A stretch of DNA of 64,000 bases. It comes from Rhodocyclaceae bacterium (GTDB lineage Bacteria; Pseudomonadota; Gammaproteobacteria; Burkholderiales; Rhodocyclaceae). The notes below the pieces were generated by a model, which saw only the letters and a program-made list of their open reading frames with translations, was not told the DNA's origin and searched no databases. The stretch covers positions 1,302,001-1,366,000 of the forward strand of contig JADJEF010000020.1 in the NCBI GenBank assembly GCA_016702335.1, written 5' to 3'. The translations under genes were made by a program, and so were the position numbers. How positions within the stretch are numbered: position 1 is the first letter of the stretch; every line of letters starts with the position of its first letter. Shown one piece after another: positions 44,504 through 54,500 of this stretch.

Positions 44504-44926
44504 ATGGCTGGCCTGACCGACACCATTCCCGTTCCTACCGAGATCACACTGCATCAGGGCACACGCGTGCTCGAACTGCGTTATGCCGACGGTGCGCACT
44601 TTGAGTTGCCGTGCGAATACCTGCGTGTGTACAGCCCCTCGGCAGAAGTACGTGGCCATCACCCCGCGCAGGCGGTACTGCAGACTGGCAAGCGCCTGGT
44701 GAATATCACCGCCATCGAAGGCGTCGGCAACTATGCCGTGAAGCTGGTTTTCAACGATGGCCATGACAGCGGCCTGTACTCGTGGGATGTGCTTTACCGC
44801 CTGGGTCAGGAGCAAGAACGGCTGTGGGCGGACTATCTCGCGCGACTGGGAGCGGCCGGTGCCAGCCGGGACATTGATCTGTCGCTCATCACCGCAAAGC
44901 CCGGCAATAGCTGCAGCAAACATTAG
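44504..44926 (+). CDS. DUF971 domain protein
   Basis: 140 aa of the DUF971 family, related to the N-terminal domain of gamma-butyrobetaine hydroxylase. Pattern ITLHQGTRVLELRYADG, LPCEYLRVYSPSAEV and a GLYSWDVLYRLG end are typical. Some relatives are fused to or linked with Fe-S cluster factors. It precedes ubiE by 10 bases, an order common in betaproteobacteria. Exact function unknown. Confidence 0.85.
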   Translation: MAGLTDTIPVPTEITLHQGTRVLELRYADGAHFELPCEYLRVYSPSAEVRGHHPAQAVLQTGKRLVNITAIEGVGNYAVKLVFNDGHDSGLYSWDVLYRLGQEQERLWADYLARLGAAGASRDIDLSLITAKPGNSCSKH

Positions 44927-44936
44927 GACCACGTTC

Positions 44937-45680
44937 ATGGCCAAAACCCATTTCGGCTTCCAGAGTGTTGATGAAGAAGAGAAAGCCAGCCGGGTACGCG
45001 GAGTTTTTTCTTCCGTAGCACCCAAGTACGACATCATGAACGACCTGATGTCCGCCGGCCTGCATCGGCTATGGAAGAAGTTCACCATTGAAATCGCGGC
45101 CCCCAAACGTGGCGAGCGGGTTCTCGACGTCGCGGGCGGCACCGCTGATCTGGCGTCGGCTTTTGCCCGCCGTGTTGGCGTTGGGCTAAAAGACGGTGGC
45201 GAAGTCTGGCTCACCGATATCAATAACGCCATGCTCACCGTCGGCCGGGACCGCTTGCTCGACGAAGGTGTGATGGCACCGACAGCGCAGTGCGACGCGG
45301 AAAAACTGCCTTTCCCGAGCAACTACTTCGATATCGTCACCGTCGCCTTTGGCCTGCGCAACATGACGCATAAGGATCAGGCCCTGGCCGAGATGCGCCG
45401 AGTGCTCCGCCCTGGCGGACGTTTGCTGGTGCTGGAGTTTTCGAAAGTGGCTGCACCGCTCAAACCCTTTTACGATTTGTACTCGTTCAAGGTGCTGCCA
45501 TGGCTGGGCGAGAAAATTGCGGGCGATTCCGAGTCGTATCGCTACCTGGCCGAATCGATTCGCATGCACCCCGATCAGGAAGCGCTCAAGGCGATCATGG
45601 AAGGCGTCGGCCTGGAGCGTGTCGACGTGCTCAACATGACCGGCGGCGTTGTCGCCCTGCACCGGGCTTACAAACTGTGA
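44937..45680 (+). CDS. ubiE: Ubiquinone/menaquinone C-methyltransferase
   Basis: 247 aa SAM-dependent C-methyltransferase for ubiquinone and, where present, menaquinone synthesis. It has the UbiE start HFGFQSVDEEEKASRVRGVFSSVA, SAM-binding VLDVAGGTADLA and the later YDIMNDLMS motif. The start at 44937 is preferred to an upstream frame that overlaps the DUF971 gene. Its TGA overlaps the ubiJ ATG by one base, so the two are coupled. Confidence 0.95.
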   Translation: MAKTHFGFQSVDEEEKASRVRGVFSSVAPKYDIMNDLMSAGLHRLWKKFTIEIAAPKRGERVLDVAGGTADLASAFARRVGVGLKDGGEVWLTDINNAMLTVGRDRLLDEGVMAPTAQCDAEKLPFPSNYFDIVTVAFGLRNMTHKDQALAEMRRVLRPGGRLLVLEFSKVAAPLKPFYDLYSFKVLPWLGEKIAGDSESYRYLAESIRMHPDQEALKAIMEGVGLERVDVLNMTGGVVALHRAYKL

Positions 45681-46258
45681 TGCACGCGCTGCCGGCACCG
45701 GCTCTGGCATTCGTCAATCACGTGCTGAGCCAGTCCGACTGGGCGCAAAGCCGTCTCAAGCCGTTTGCCGGGCGCGTGGCGCGTATCGACATGGCACCCT
45801 TCGATGTGGGCTTCATGGTCGCCGACGACGGGTTGCTTGACGCACCCGACCCGGATGCCCACATTGACGTCACGCTCACGCTGCCGTCGCTCTCGCCGCT
45901 ATTGCTCCTGCAAGGCGTTGATGCCCTCATGCGCTCGGTGCGTCTGTCGGGCACGGTCGATTTTGCCGAGGCACTGGGCTTCATCGTGCGCAACCTGCGC
46001 TGGGATGCCGAAGAAGATCTGTCGAAATTCATTGGCGACATTGCCGCGCATCGACTGATGAGCGGAGCGAAGCAGTTTGCGGGCTGGCAAAATCAGGCGG
46101 CGCACAACGTGGCCGAAAACATGGCCGAGTACTTCACCGAAGAGAACCCGCTGATCACCAAGCGCGAACAACTTGCCGAGTTTTCTGCGGCAGTCAGCAC
46201 GCTGCGCGATGATCTTGCCCGGCTGGAAAAGCGAACCACCCGGCTGAGCAAGGCGTAA
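45680..46258 (+). CDS. ubiJ: Ubiquinone biosynthesis accessory factor UbiJ (SCP2 domain)
   Basis: 192 aa with an SCP2-type lipid-binding domain (about 20-110) and a helical C-terminus with a heptad pattern. UbiJ helps to assemble the Ubi protein complex in E. coli. Its place after ubiE supports the assignment; the usual ubiB gene does not follow, because the next gene is on the opposite strand. Confidence 0.87.
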   Translation: MHALPAPALAFVNHVLSQSDWAQSRLKPFAGRVARIDMAPFDVGFMVADDGLLDAPDPDAHIDVTLTLPSLSPLLLLQGVDALMRSVRLSGTVDFAEALGFIVRNLRWDAEEDLSKFIGDIAAHRLMSGAKQFAGWQNQAAHNVAENMAEYFTEENPLITKREQLAEFSAAVSTLRDDLARLEKRTTRLSKA

Positions 46259-46265
46259 TCCGCCC

Positions 46266-47150
46266 TTATAGCGCCATCACTTCATCGCTGTCGTCCGCCC
46301 CCGCCGTCTCGGACGGACCGCCCAAACCGAGTTGCTGATCTATGCGGATGAACGCGTCCTCGATGAACTTCTTCTCCAGCATGGTACGTTCATGCAAGGC
46401 CTGCAGGCTCGCGGTGGTGCTGGTCAACTCCAGCACCTTGGCTTCAAGCTCGGCAATCTTGGTCTGCAATTCGCTGCTGTCACCTTCCATGCCGTCTGCC
46501 GCCGTGGCATCGCGACTGCGCAGCGTCTGCAGCTCTTTCTGAACGTCTTTGAGCTCTTTGAGCAAGCGGCCGCGCTCGGCCTTGACCGACCACAGTTCCG
46601 CCTCAATCGTTGTGTTCTTGGCCTGTAGCGCGGCCGCCTGCGTGGCTCCCATGGCCTGGCGTGAGGCCGTCGAGCGCATGTTGAGTATGGTGCCGCGGGC
46701 CTGATCGAGTTCCAGGCGCAGGCTCGCCAAGCGCTGGCGCTGAGTCTCCTGGGTCTTGAGCAGGTTGCGTATCTGCATCTGATTGGCACTGTTCCATGCG
46801 GCCCAATCTCCTTCTTCGAGATTTTCCAATTCGCCCAACAAGGCCTCGGCAGAGACCATGGATTCATCGATGCCATCAAGGGCTTCGGACGAAATGTTTT
46901 GAAACGGCGCTTCGAACTTTTCCGCCCAGGCAGCCTGCTCATCAGGCGAAGCCGCGATGGCTTCCAGCTTGCTGATCAGACGCTGAATCAGCTCGTTGTT
47001 CTTTTCCGCAAGATCTTTGGCGTCATTATTTGTGCCTTTGTCCTCGCCATCAATCAGGGGTATCAACTTCATCAAGGCGAAGACATTGACGCCCGCCATG
47101 ATCAGCAGGGTCACCCCAAGAACGGCAAATGTCATTTGCTCGATGCTCAT
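46266..47150 (-). CDS. Coiled-coil membrane-anchored protein
   Basis: 294 aa. One transmembrane segment at about 8-28, then a long charged helical region (about 45-260) with heptad repeats, including ERGRLLKELKDVQKELQTLRSR and LQTKIAELEAKVLELTS, and an acidic C-terminus. The N-terminus stays short outside. It follows the response-regulator gene by six bases, and CheX-like lies before that. The three may act as a signalling unit; family not recognised. Confidence 0.65.
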   Translation of the reverse strand: MSIEQMTFAVLGVTLLIMAGVNVFALMKLIPLIDGEDKGTNNDAKDLAEKNNELIQRLISKLEAIAASPDEQAAWAEKFEAPFQNISSEALDGIDESMVSAEALLGELENLEEGDWAAWNSANQMQIRNLLKTQETQRQRLASLRLELDQARGTILNMRSTASRQAMGATQAAALQAKNTTIEAELWSVKAERGRLLKELKDVQKELQTLRSRDATAADGMEGDSSELQTKIAELEAKVLELTSTTASLQALHERTMLEKKFIEDAFIRIDQQLGLGGPSETAGADDSDEVMAL

Positions 47151-47156
47151 GAATGC

Positions 47157-48029
47157 CTATTTGGAGATGAGGGTGATCTGCCCCGGTCCGAGTTTGGCGC
47201 GGGTCAGTGAAAAGTCACTGCGGCACGGACTGCGGCGCATGATCTCGCGCAACTGCTCAGGCTTTTGCTTGAGCAACTGGGTCTTGAGCAATTTGAGTTT
47301 GCTGCCATCCGAAGCGAGAAACAGCCGTGGAATATTGCTCTCCACAACCCTGAGCATGGCGTCCCAGATTTCTTTGGGCACGTCGTTGGCCTCGATAAAG
47401 CGCGAAACCTCCGGCAGTGACGCGCTCGCCGCTCCCACCAGCACGATCGCGGTATGGTCGAGCAAGCACAGCGCGCGTATTTCACCCGAGGCTTCGTGGA
47501 CGTAGAGGGCGACGGCAGACGGCAGACGGATGTCGTCGGCACCCTCATTGGGTAATTCCATGACCATTACCTTGCGCTCAAGGATGCTATCGAGAACGCC
47601 GGTAACGGCATCGGGGGAATCGACGGTCACCGTGATTGGCGTTGCCAGCTCGACCACTGGCGCACTACCGAGCGCGCCATTGATAAGGCGTATCAGATCG
47701 TCGTCCTGAAACGGTTTGTTGATGAAAAACACGGCTCCCAGTCGCTTGGCCTCGGCGAGGTTGCTCTGCGCGGATTCGGTGGTGACGAAAGCGACTTTGA
47801 GATCGTTCCAGCCACGATTGCGTATCGACTTGAGCAGTTCGATACCCGTCATGCCTGGCATATGCCAGTCGGTGAGCACCATGTCGGGCTTCCAATCGTC
47901 CATGATGCGCAAGGCTTCGAGGCCGTCCGACGCGGCCTTGTAATCGAGATCGGCAATACCGGTCTTTTGGAGGGTGCGACGAACGATGGCCTGAATGGCT
48001 TTGCTGTCGTCTACGATCAAAAAACGCAT
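47157..48029 (-). CDS. Response regulator with unknown C-terminal domain
   Basis: 290 aa. Residues 1-120 are a CheY-like receiver (VDD near 6-8, Asp54 in MVLTDWHMPG, switch Thr in FVTTES and Lys in FINKPF). About 130-290 contains no recognised domain, but ends with a helix and a basic SPCRSDFSLTRAKLG segment; a CheC-like or PilZ-like fold is possible but not shown. It lies between the CheX-like and coiled-coil genes. Confidence 0.8.
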   Translation of the reverse strand: MRFLIVDDSKAIQAIVRRTLQKTGIADLDYKAASDGLEALRIMDDWKPDMVLTDWHMPGMTGIELLKSIRNRGWNDLKVAFVTTESAQSNLAEAKRLGAVFFINKPFQDDDLIRLINGALGSAPVVELATPITVTVDSPDAVTGVLDSILERKVMVMELPNEGADDIRLPSAVALYVHEASGEIRALCLLDHTAIVLVGAASASLPEVSRFIEANDVPKEIWDAMLRVVESNIPRLFLASDGSKLKLLKTQLLKQKPEQLREIMRRSPCRSDFSLTRAKLGPGQITLISK

Positions 48030-48048
48030 ACCTTGGTGCTCCTGCTTG

Positions 48049-48519
48049 TTACGGGTGACTCGGTTCGATAATACTCAGAGACAACACATCGTTCGCACTG
48101 TCGGCCAGAAAGTGCGCCGCCAGCGAGCCGCTGTGCTCAATGTTAAGCATTTCATGCTGTGATACCAGGCGGGGCAAACCCACCTCACCATTTGCCAGTT
48201 CGCTGATGTGCTGGATGCAACACGACGAGAGGATGTTGGCCAGCTCTTTGCCCGCATCCTGACATTGCTCATCACTCAACGAGTCGTCCGGCTCACCAAA
48301 CATGGCGCTGGTGAGTGTGGTGAGCAGCGAGGTCGATATCTGGAGTACCAAGCAACGCTCGACACCATCGTTGGTATGAATGGGGATCGCGAAATACTGC
48401 GCCTGAGGCAGCTCGGTAGCACTCTGCTCGCTAGGCACGATATGCAGCGCCGTACCGGCAAGCATTTGCCAGGACTCCTCGAGTGCTTTGGTAACGCTGG
48501 CGACCTTGCCGAAATCCAT
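48049..48519 (-). CDS. CheX-like chemotaxis phosphatase domain protein
   Basis: 156 aa. A CheX/CheC-like fold is suggested by FAIPIHTNDGVERCLVLQIS, MFGEPDDSLSDEQCQDAGKELANILSSCC and a later conserved hydrophobic strand set. The ELANIL segment matches the ENxxN-type phosphatase helix position in this family, though the exact catalytic residues are altered (ELAN). It probably dephosphorylates or binds the response regulator encoded next. No flagellar or che genes are close by. Confidence 0.7.
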   Translation of the reverse strand: MDFGKVASVTKALEESWQMLAGTALHIVPSEQSATELPQAQYFAIPIHTNDGVERCLVLQISTSLLTTLTSAMFGEPDDSLSDEQCQDAGKELANILSSCCIQHISELANGEVGLPRLVSQHEMLNIEHSGSLAAHFLADSANDVLSLSIIEPSHP

Positions 48520-48572
48520 CGTTGGAACGTCTCCGTACGCAGTGAGGCAGATACTACCGAATTAACCGGGAG

Positions 48573-49943
48573 TCAGCGACTTATCCGGTAGCAGGGTCGA
48601 TACTCCGAACCGGGCAGCTTCATACGCTGCTGACTCACATAGTACGCCAGCATGTCGTCAATTCGTGCCATGAGTTCGGGATCGCCATGCAGATCGAATG
48701 GCCCGTGCGCTTCAATGGCGCGAATGCCCTGCGCCTTGACATTGCCGGTGACCACGCCGGAAAAGGCACGGCGCAGATTGGCGGCCAGCTGATGCGCCGG
48801 CTGTTCATGGTGCAGATCAAGTGCGCGCATGGCCTCGTGCGTTGGCTCGAAGGTCTGCTGAAACTCGGGTGCAATAGCCAGGCGCCAGTTAAAGTTGTAG
48901 GCGTCGCCGCGTTCCTGCCGGAACGTCTTGACTGACTCGATACCCACAGCAATCAGTCGTGCCACTTCCGCCGGATCGTCGATCACGATCTGGTAGCGCC
49001 GACGCGACGCTTCACCCAGCGTGGCGGCAATGAAGCCATCGATATGCGCGAAGTAGTCCTCGCTGCCAGCGGGACCGGTGAGCACCAGCGGATACGGTAG
49101 TTCGGCATTATCCGGGTGCAGCAGAATGCCCAGTAAGTACAGGATTTCTTCCATTGTGCCAGCGCCACCCGGAAAGATGACAATACCGTGGCCCGCGCGT
49201 ACGAAGGCTTCAAGGCGCTTCTCGATGTCGGGCAGGATCACCAGGGCATTGACGATCGGGTTGGGAGCTTCGGCGGCAATGATGCCCGGCTCGGAAAAGC
49301 CCAGATAGCGCCCGCCCCGAATGCGCTGCTTCGAGTGGGCGATGGCCGCACCCTTCATTGGCCCCTTCATGGCCCCGGGCCCGCAGCCGGTGCAAATGTC
49401 AAAAGCGCGCAGGCCCAGCTCATAGCCGACGAGCTTGGTGTAATCGTATTCCTTGCGCGGGATCGAGTGACCGCCCCAGCAAACCACCAGATTGGGATTG
49501 TTGGCGGTGCGCAGGATGTCGGCGTTGCGCAGGATATGAAAGACAGCGTCGGTGGTGCCTTCGGCCGTCTCGAGTGCAAAGCGCGGGTTGTCCGTAATCT
49601 CGTCAGCGAGGTAGACCACGTCGCGCAACACCGCGAAGACGTGCTCGTGTATTCCCCGAATCATGACCCCATCGACGAACGCGCTGGCCGGCGCGCCGGT
49701 CAGATGCAGGCGAATGCCATTTTCCCGCTCGACGATGTCGATCTCAAAGTGCTTGTAGCGCTGGAGCAGTACATGACCATCATCGATGGCACTGCCGCAG
49801 GCCAGCACGGCCAAAGCGCAACTGCGAAACTGCGGATACAGCCCCCCGCTGCCTGAGTCGCGCAGACGCGCGATTTCGGAACGGGACAAAATGGCCAGCC
49901 GCCCCTCGGGGACGAGTTCGGTGTCGATAGTCGCGATACTCAT
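48573..49943 (-). CDS. ppnN: Nucleotide 5'-monophosphate nucleosidase PpnN (YgdH), LOG family
   Basis: 456 aa. The LOG-family motif IFPGGAGTMEEILYLL and the Rossmann-like GCGPGAMKG segment are present, and the total length equals the YgdH/PpnN form with added N- and C-terminal domains. It cleaves purine or pyrimidine nucleoside monophosphates to base and ribose 5-phosphate and responds to (p)ppGpp in E. coli. A dispersed palindrome lies 14 bases before its start. Confidence 0.92.
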   Translation of the reverse strand: MSIATIDTELVPEGRLAILSRSEIARLRDSGSGGLYPQFRSCALAVLACGSAIDDGHVLLQRYKHFEIDIVERENGIRLHLTGAPASAFVDGVMIRGIHEHVFAVLRDVVYLADEITDNPRFALETAEGTTDAVFHILRNADILRTANNPNLVVCWGGHSIPRKEYDYTKLVGYELGLRAFDICTGCGPGAMKGPMKGAAIAHSKQRIRGGRYLGFSEPGIIAAEAPNPIVNALVILPDIEKRLEAFVRAGHGIVIFPGGAGTMEEILYLLGILLHPDNAELPYPLVLTGPAGSEDYFAHIDGFIAATLGEASRRRYQIVIDDPAEVARLIAVGIESVKTFRQERGDAYNFNWRLAIAPEFQQTFEPTHEAMRALDLHHEQPAHQLAANLRRAFSGVVTGNVKAQGIRAIEAHGPFDLHGDPELMARIDDMLAYYVSQQRMKLPGSEYRPCYRISR

Positions 49944-49956
49944 GCAAAATTCCTTT

Positions 49957-49994
49957 CAATCGCCGTGTTACCAGCGCCGACTTGCGAATATTGG
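49957..49994 (+). repeat. Dispersed palindromic repeat, copy 10 (upstream of ppnN)
   Basis: CAATCGCCGTGTTACCAGC then GCCGACTTGCGAATATTGG. It fills most of the 64 bases between the ppnN start and the outer-membrane factor stop at 50008, so it may act as a leader or terminator-like hairpin. Confidence 0.75.
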
Positions 49995-50007
49995 ACACGG
50001 TTGCCAC

Positions 50008-51519
50008 TCATAGTCCGCCGAGCGCCTTGTAAATAGCCACCGCACTGTTTTGTATCCCGAGACGCGCCACTAATGCGGTCTGTTGCCCCGCCAGCTTCTC
50101 GCGCTCGGCCTCAGCCAATTCAAGGGCGTTGGCCATACCCGCCTCAAATCTTGCCTTCACCAACTGGTAACGCGCCGCCTGTGCATCGGCAGTGTTGTAC
50201 ATCTCGGCGACCACTACCCAGCCGTACGGGCGCGCGACCAGTGCGTCGGCAACATCGCGAAAGGCTCGCTGGATGGTACGCTCGTAATCGGCCACAGCGA
50301 TGTGCTCGCGCACTTTCGCCACATCGAGTTCAGCGCGATAGCGCCCGGCATCAAAAATCGGCAAGCGCAAGACCGGCAAAAACGCCCACGCTCCGCTCCC
50401 CGCTGAAAACAGCTCGTTCAAAGCCAGACTCGCGCTCCCTGCACTGGCGGTCAGGCTGATTCTCGGCAAAAATGCCGCCCGCGCCGCGCCGATGTTGGCG
50501 CGCGCAAGACGCAGCTTTTCTTCGGCCGCCTGCACATCGGGCCGGCGCAAAATCACCTCCGACGGTACGGCTACCGCCACCTTCGGGAACAGCGGCACGG
50601 GTAAGCCTTTCCCCTCTATTTCAAGCGGGGGAAGCCAGGCCGGATCAACCTCAGCGCCAAGCAGCAAGCGTAAGGCGTTTTCAGCATAGGCCCTCTGGCG
50701 GCTCGCGTTGAAGTGCTCGGTACGGGCTACATGGTAGGCGGCTCGGGCACTGCTGGTCTCCAGATCTGAAGTCAGGCCGACGTCGCGCCGCTGCTCGGTC
50801 AAGGTCAGACTCAGCTTGCGTGAAGACTCTATTTCCGTGAGTATGTACTCACGTTGCTGCCAACTTTCGAGCGTATACCACGCGCTGGCGACATCACCGA
50901 TCAGTTGTAGCCTAAACGCCCGGTGGGCGAACTCACTGGCCAGAAAGTTGGCTCGCGCAGCGCCCTCGAGGCTGCGTAGCCGGCCCCAGAAATCCAGTTC
51001 GTAGCTGGTCGCAAGATTTACGTCGTAGCGCTGATTGGTACTTCCCGACCCTTGTGACCCGGAGCCAGACGCTGCGCCACTGGAAAAACCCGAGCCCGAA
51101 GTGACGGTTGCCGGGGTGTGGCTAACGCTGCGCTGAGCGACCAGCTCCAGCGCCGGCCAAAGGCCCACGGCTGCGAGATCGGCCTGGGCTTTGGCTTCTT
51201 CAATGCGTGCCAGGGAAATTGCAAGATCGCGGTTGTTGCGCAGTGCCGCATCTATCGCCTGGTGCAAACGCGTCTCGCTGAAGTAGCTTCGCCAGCTATC
51301 TTCTGTCAACGGCGCGATCGGTACCCGCACGGCGAGCATTGGCAACACCGCACCGAGCGTTGGACCGTCGGTAATTTCCGATGCCTTTGGTTCGCTGATC
51401 AGATCCACCGGCCATTCTCTCGGGATCGGCATTTCGCCAAGCCAATGTTCGGGCATGAAGGAGCAGCCGCTAGCGCTCAGAATCAACAGCGCGAAAATTA
51501 GCTGACGCAGTTCAGTCAT
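50008..51519 (-). CDS. RND efflux outer-membrane factor (NodT/OprM family lipoprotein)
   Basis: 503 aa. Lipobox ILSASGC at about 13-19 follows a short hydrophobic signal. Two tandem outer-membrane factor domains (about 85-280 and 300-495) with long helices, SYELDFWGRLRSLEGAA and ILRRPDVQAAEEKLRLA, are typical. It is the outer-membrane channel of the multidrug pump encoded by the two upstream genes and overlaps the permease by eight bases. Confidence 0.92.
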   Translation of the reverse strand: MTELRQLIFALLILSASGCSFMPEHWLGEMPIPREWPVDLISEPKASEITDGPTLGAVLPMLAVRVPIAPLTEDSWRSYFSETRLHQAIDAALRNNRDLAISLARIEEAKAQADLAAVGLWPALELVAQRSVSHTPATVTSGSGFSSGAASGSGSQGSGSTNQRYDVNLATSYELDFWGRLRSLEGAARANFLASEFAHRAFRLQLIGDVASAWYTLESWQQREYILTEIESSRKLSLTLTEQRRDVGLTSDLETSSARAAYHVARTEHFNASRQRAYAENALRLLLGAEVDPAWLPPLEIEGKGLPVPLFPKVAVAVPSEVILRRPDVQAAEEKLRLARANIGAARAAFLPRISLTASAGSASLALNELFSAGSGAWAFLPVLRLPIFDAGRYRAELDVAKVREHIAVADYERTIQRAFRDVADALVARPYGWVVVAEMYNTADAQAARYQLVKARFEAGMANALELAEAEREKLAGQQTALVARLGIQNSAVAIYKALGGL

Positions 51520-54500
51520 GAGGCCTTGGCTTCTTATCGGGAAAAAGGCGGCGTATCACCACAAAAAATATGGGCACGAAATAGACCGCCAATACTGTGG
51601 CGGCAATCATGCCACCCATGACGCCGGTGCCGATGGCATGGCGGCTATTGGCGCCGGCACCCGTTGAAATCGCCAAGGGCAATACACCACCGACAAACGC
51701 GATCGAGGTCATCAGGATGGGTCGAAAACGCAGCCGGCAGGCTTCGAGTGTCGCGTCGACCAACTCTCTTCCTTGCGACTGCAGTTCGCGGGCAAACTCG
51801 ATGATCAGGATGGCGTTCTTGGCCGAAAGTCCGATGATGGCAATCAGCCCCACTTTGAAATACACATCGTTGGGGAGCCCGCGCAGCGTGACCGCAAGCA
51901 CCGCGCCGAGTATCCCCAGTGGCACCACCAGGAGCACCGCCACAGGGATGGACCAACTTTCATAGAGTGCCGCAAGACAGAGGAACACGATAAAGATCGA
52001 GGCCGCAAACAACAGCGGGGCTTGCGTGCCGGAACGACGCTCTTCATATGACGTACCTGCCCACTCGAAGCCCATGCCCGGGGGCAGTTGGGTGGCCAGC
52101 TCTTCCATGGCGGCCATCGCTTCACCGCTCGAGCGTCCCGGTGCCGGGCCGCCGGAAAGTTTGTAGGAGGGCATGCCATTGAACCGATCAAGCTTGGGCG
52201 AGCCGGCAGTCCAGCGCGTGGAAACAATCGCTGACAGTGGCACCATTTCGCTACGGCTGTTGCGTACCGACAAGCGCAGCACATCATCAGGCGTGCGGCG
52301 CGTCATTTCATCAGCCTGCATGAGTACCCGCAGTACGCGACCCTGACGGGTGAAGTCGTTGATGTAGGCAGTGCCCAAGGTCATCTGCAGCGTTTCATTC
52401 AGCACGCCAATGTCGACGCCATAAGCGCGCGCCTTGAGTCGGTCGATTTTAAGATCGAGTTGCGGTGCCTCCTCCTGGCCCTCGGGGCGAACCCCGGCCA
52501 GCGCCGGATGCGCGGCGGCTAGACCAAGCAGCATGTTGCGTGCATTGAGCAGTGCCTCGCGACCGGCACCACCGCGATCCTGCAATCGAAAGTCAAAGCC
52601 GCCCAGTGCGGCGAGCTCCGGGATCGGCGGCACATTGATGGCGAAGATCATCGCTTGCTTGATTTGAAAGAAGGCCATGTTGGCGCGCTTGACCAAACTC
52701 GGTGCTGAACTGCTCGGGTCGGGTCGCTGATCCCAGCCCTTGAGGCGCACGAAAACGATGCCCCCGTTTTGGCCACGACCGAAGAATGAGTAGCCCGCGA
52801 CGCCGATGACGTGCTGTACCTCGGGCTGCTGGAGGTAGTGCTGCTCGGCGGCGGCAAGTACTTCCAGCGTACGCTCCTTGGTCGCGCCGGGGGGTAGCTG
52901 AAGCACGCTGATGAAGTAGCCCTGGTCTTCCTCAGGCAGAAAGCTCCCGGGCAGCTTGGCGAAGAGCATTCCGGCAACTAGCACCAACAATCCGTAGAAA
53001 GCCAGCCAACGGCCCGGGCGCCCTAGTAGCCGCAGGACGGTGTTACGGTAGCGCTCGGTAGCGATAGCGAAGCGTCGATTGAAAGCACCTATAGGCCCGG
53101 TCTGCGGCAGCGTGCCGCTGCCCGGGTGCGCGAGCAGTGTGGCGCATAGGGCGGGAGTGAGCGTGAGCGCCATGAGCGCCGAAAAACCCATGGTAAGTAC
53201 CAGCGTCACTGAAAATTGGCGGTAGATCGCTCCCACGGTGCCGCTGAAGAAAGCCATGGGGACAAACACGGCACACAGCACCACGGTAATCGCGATGATT
53301 GGGCCGACAATCTGGCCCATCGCCTTGTGTGTTGCCTCACGGGCCGGCAGGCCCTCTTCGGTCATGATGCGTTCGACGTTTTCGACCACCACAATGGCGT
53401 CATCGACCACTATGCCAATGGCCAGCACCATGGCAAACAGTGTCAGCACATTGATGGAGTACCCCATGAGATACAGCCCGACCGTGGCACCGATGAGTGA
53501 GATGGGGACGACAATGGTCGGTATGAAAGTCGCGCGCAGATTGCCCATGAACAGGTACATCACGAGGAATACCAGCCCCATGGCCTCGAACAAGGTTTTG
53601 ATCACTTCGCGAATGGAAATGTCGACAAAGTCGGAAGTGTCATAGGGGATCACCCAGCGTGTATCCGGGGGGAAGTAGCGTTCGAGCTCTTGCATCTTGG
53701 AGCGCACAGCCCGGGCGGTGTCGAGCGCGTTCGCTTCCGGTGAAAGACGTACCGCGACGGACGCATTCGGCCGACCATCGACACGCGAAGCGACGGTGTA
53801 GTCTTGGGCGCCCAGTTCGATACGGGCGACATCCTTGAGCCGGACGTTCGCACCGTTGGCGTCGGTGCGTAGAACAATTGCGCCGAATTCAGCAACCGTG
53901 CTCAGCCGCGACGATGTAACGATGGTGGCGTTTATTTCCTGTGCGGGTGCGGCAGGCAATTGCCCTATCTGGCCGATTGCCAGTTGCACATTCTGGGTAC
54001 GAACCGCCGCGGCGACATCGCCGGGGGTAAGCTTGAACGCACGCAGCTGCTCTGGTTGCAGCCAGACACGCATCGCGTAGTCGGTGCCAAACATGATGGC
54101 CTCGCCCACCCCCGGGACACGACGTATGGCATCAATGACACTGGACGAGACATAGCCCCCCAGTGCCACCGCGTCATGAGTTTGGTCAGGGGAGTAGATT
54201 GAGATAAAGAGCAGGTAGTTGCGTGCCGCCTTGGCGACGGTGACGCCATTTCGTCGCACCTCTTCGGGCAAGCGCGCCTCGATGCGCTTGATTCGGTTCT
54301 GTGTTTCAACTGAAGCAAGATCAAGGTTGGTACCAGCTTCGAATGTCAGGGTGATCGTGCCAGTGTTTTGCTCTGAACTGGCATCGAGATAGATCAGGCG
54401 CTCAAGGCCGTTAAGTTCCTGCTCGATGATGGCGACCGCCGAGTCCTCAATGACGGCGGCCGAGGCGCCCGGATAATTGACGGTAATTGCCAGAGAAGGG

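Noticed and set aside
13864..49994. The dispersed repeat as a DNA uptake sequence
   Set aside because: Known uptake sequences are 9-12 bp and highly constant; this core is about 30 bp, variable and palindromic. It also does not contain the Neisseria core GCCGTCTGAA.
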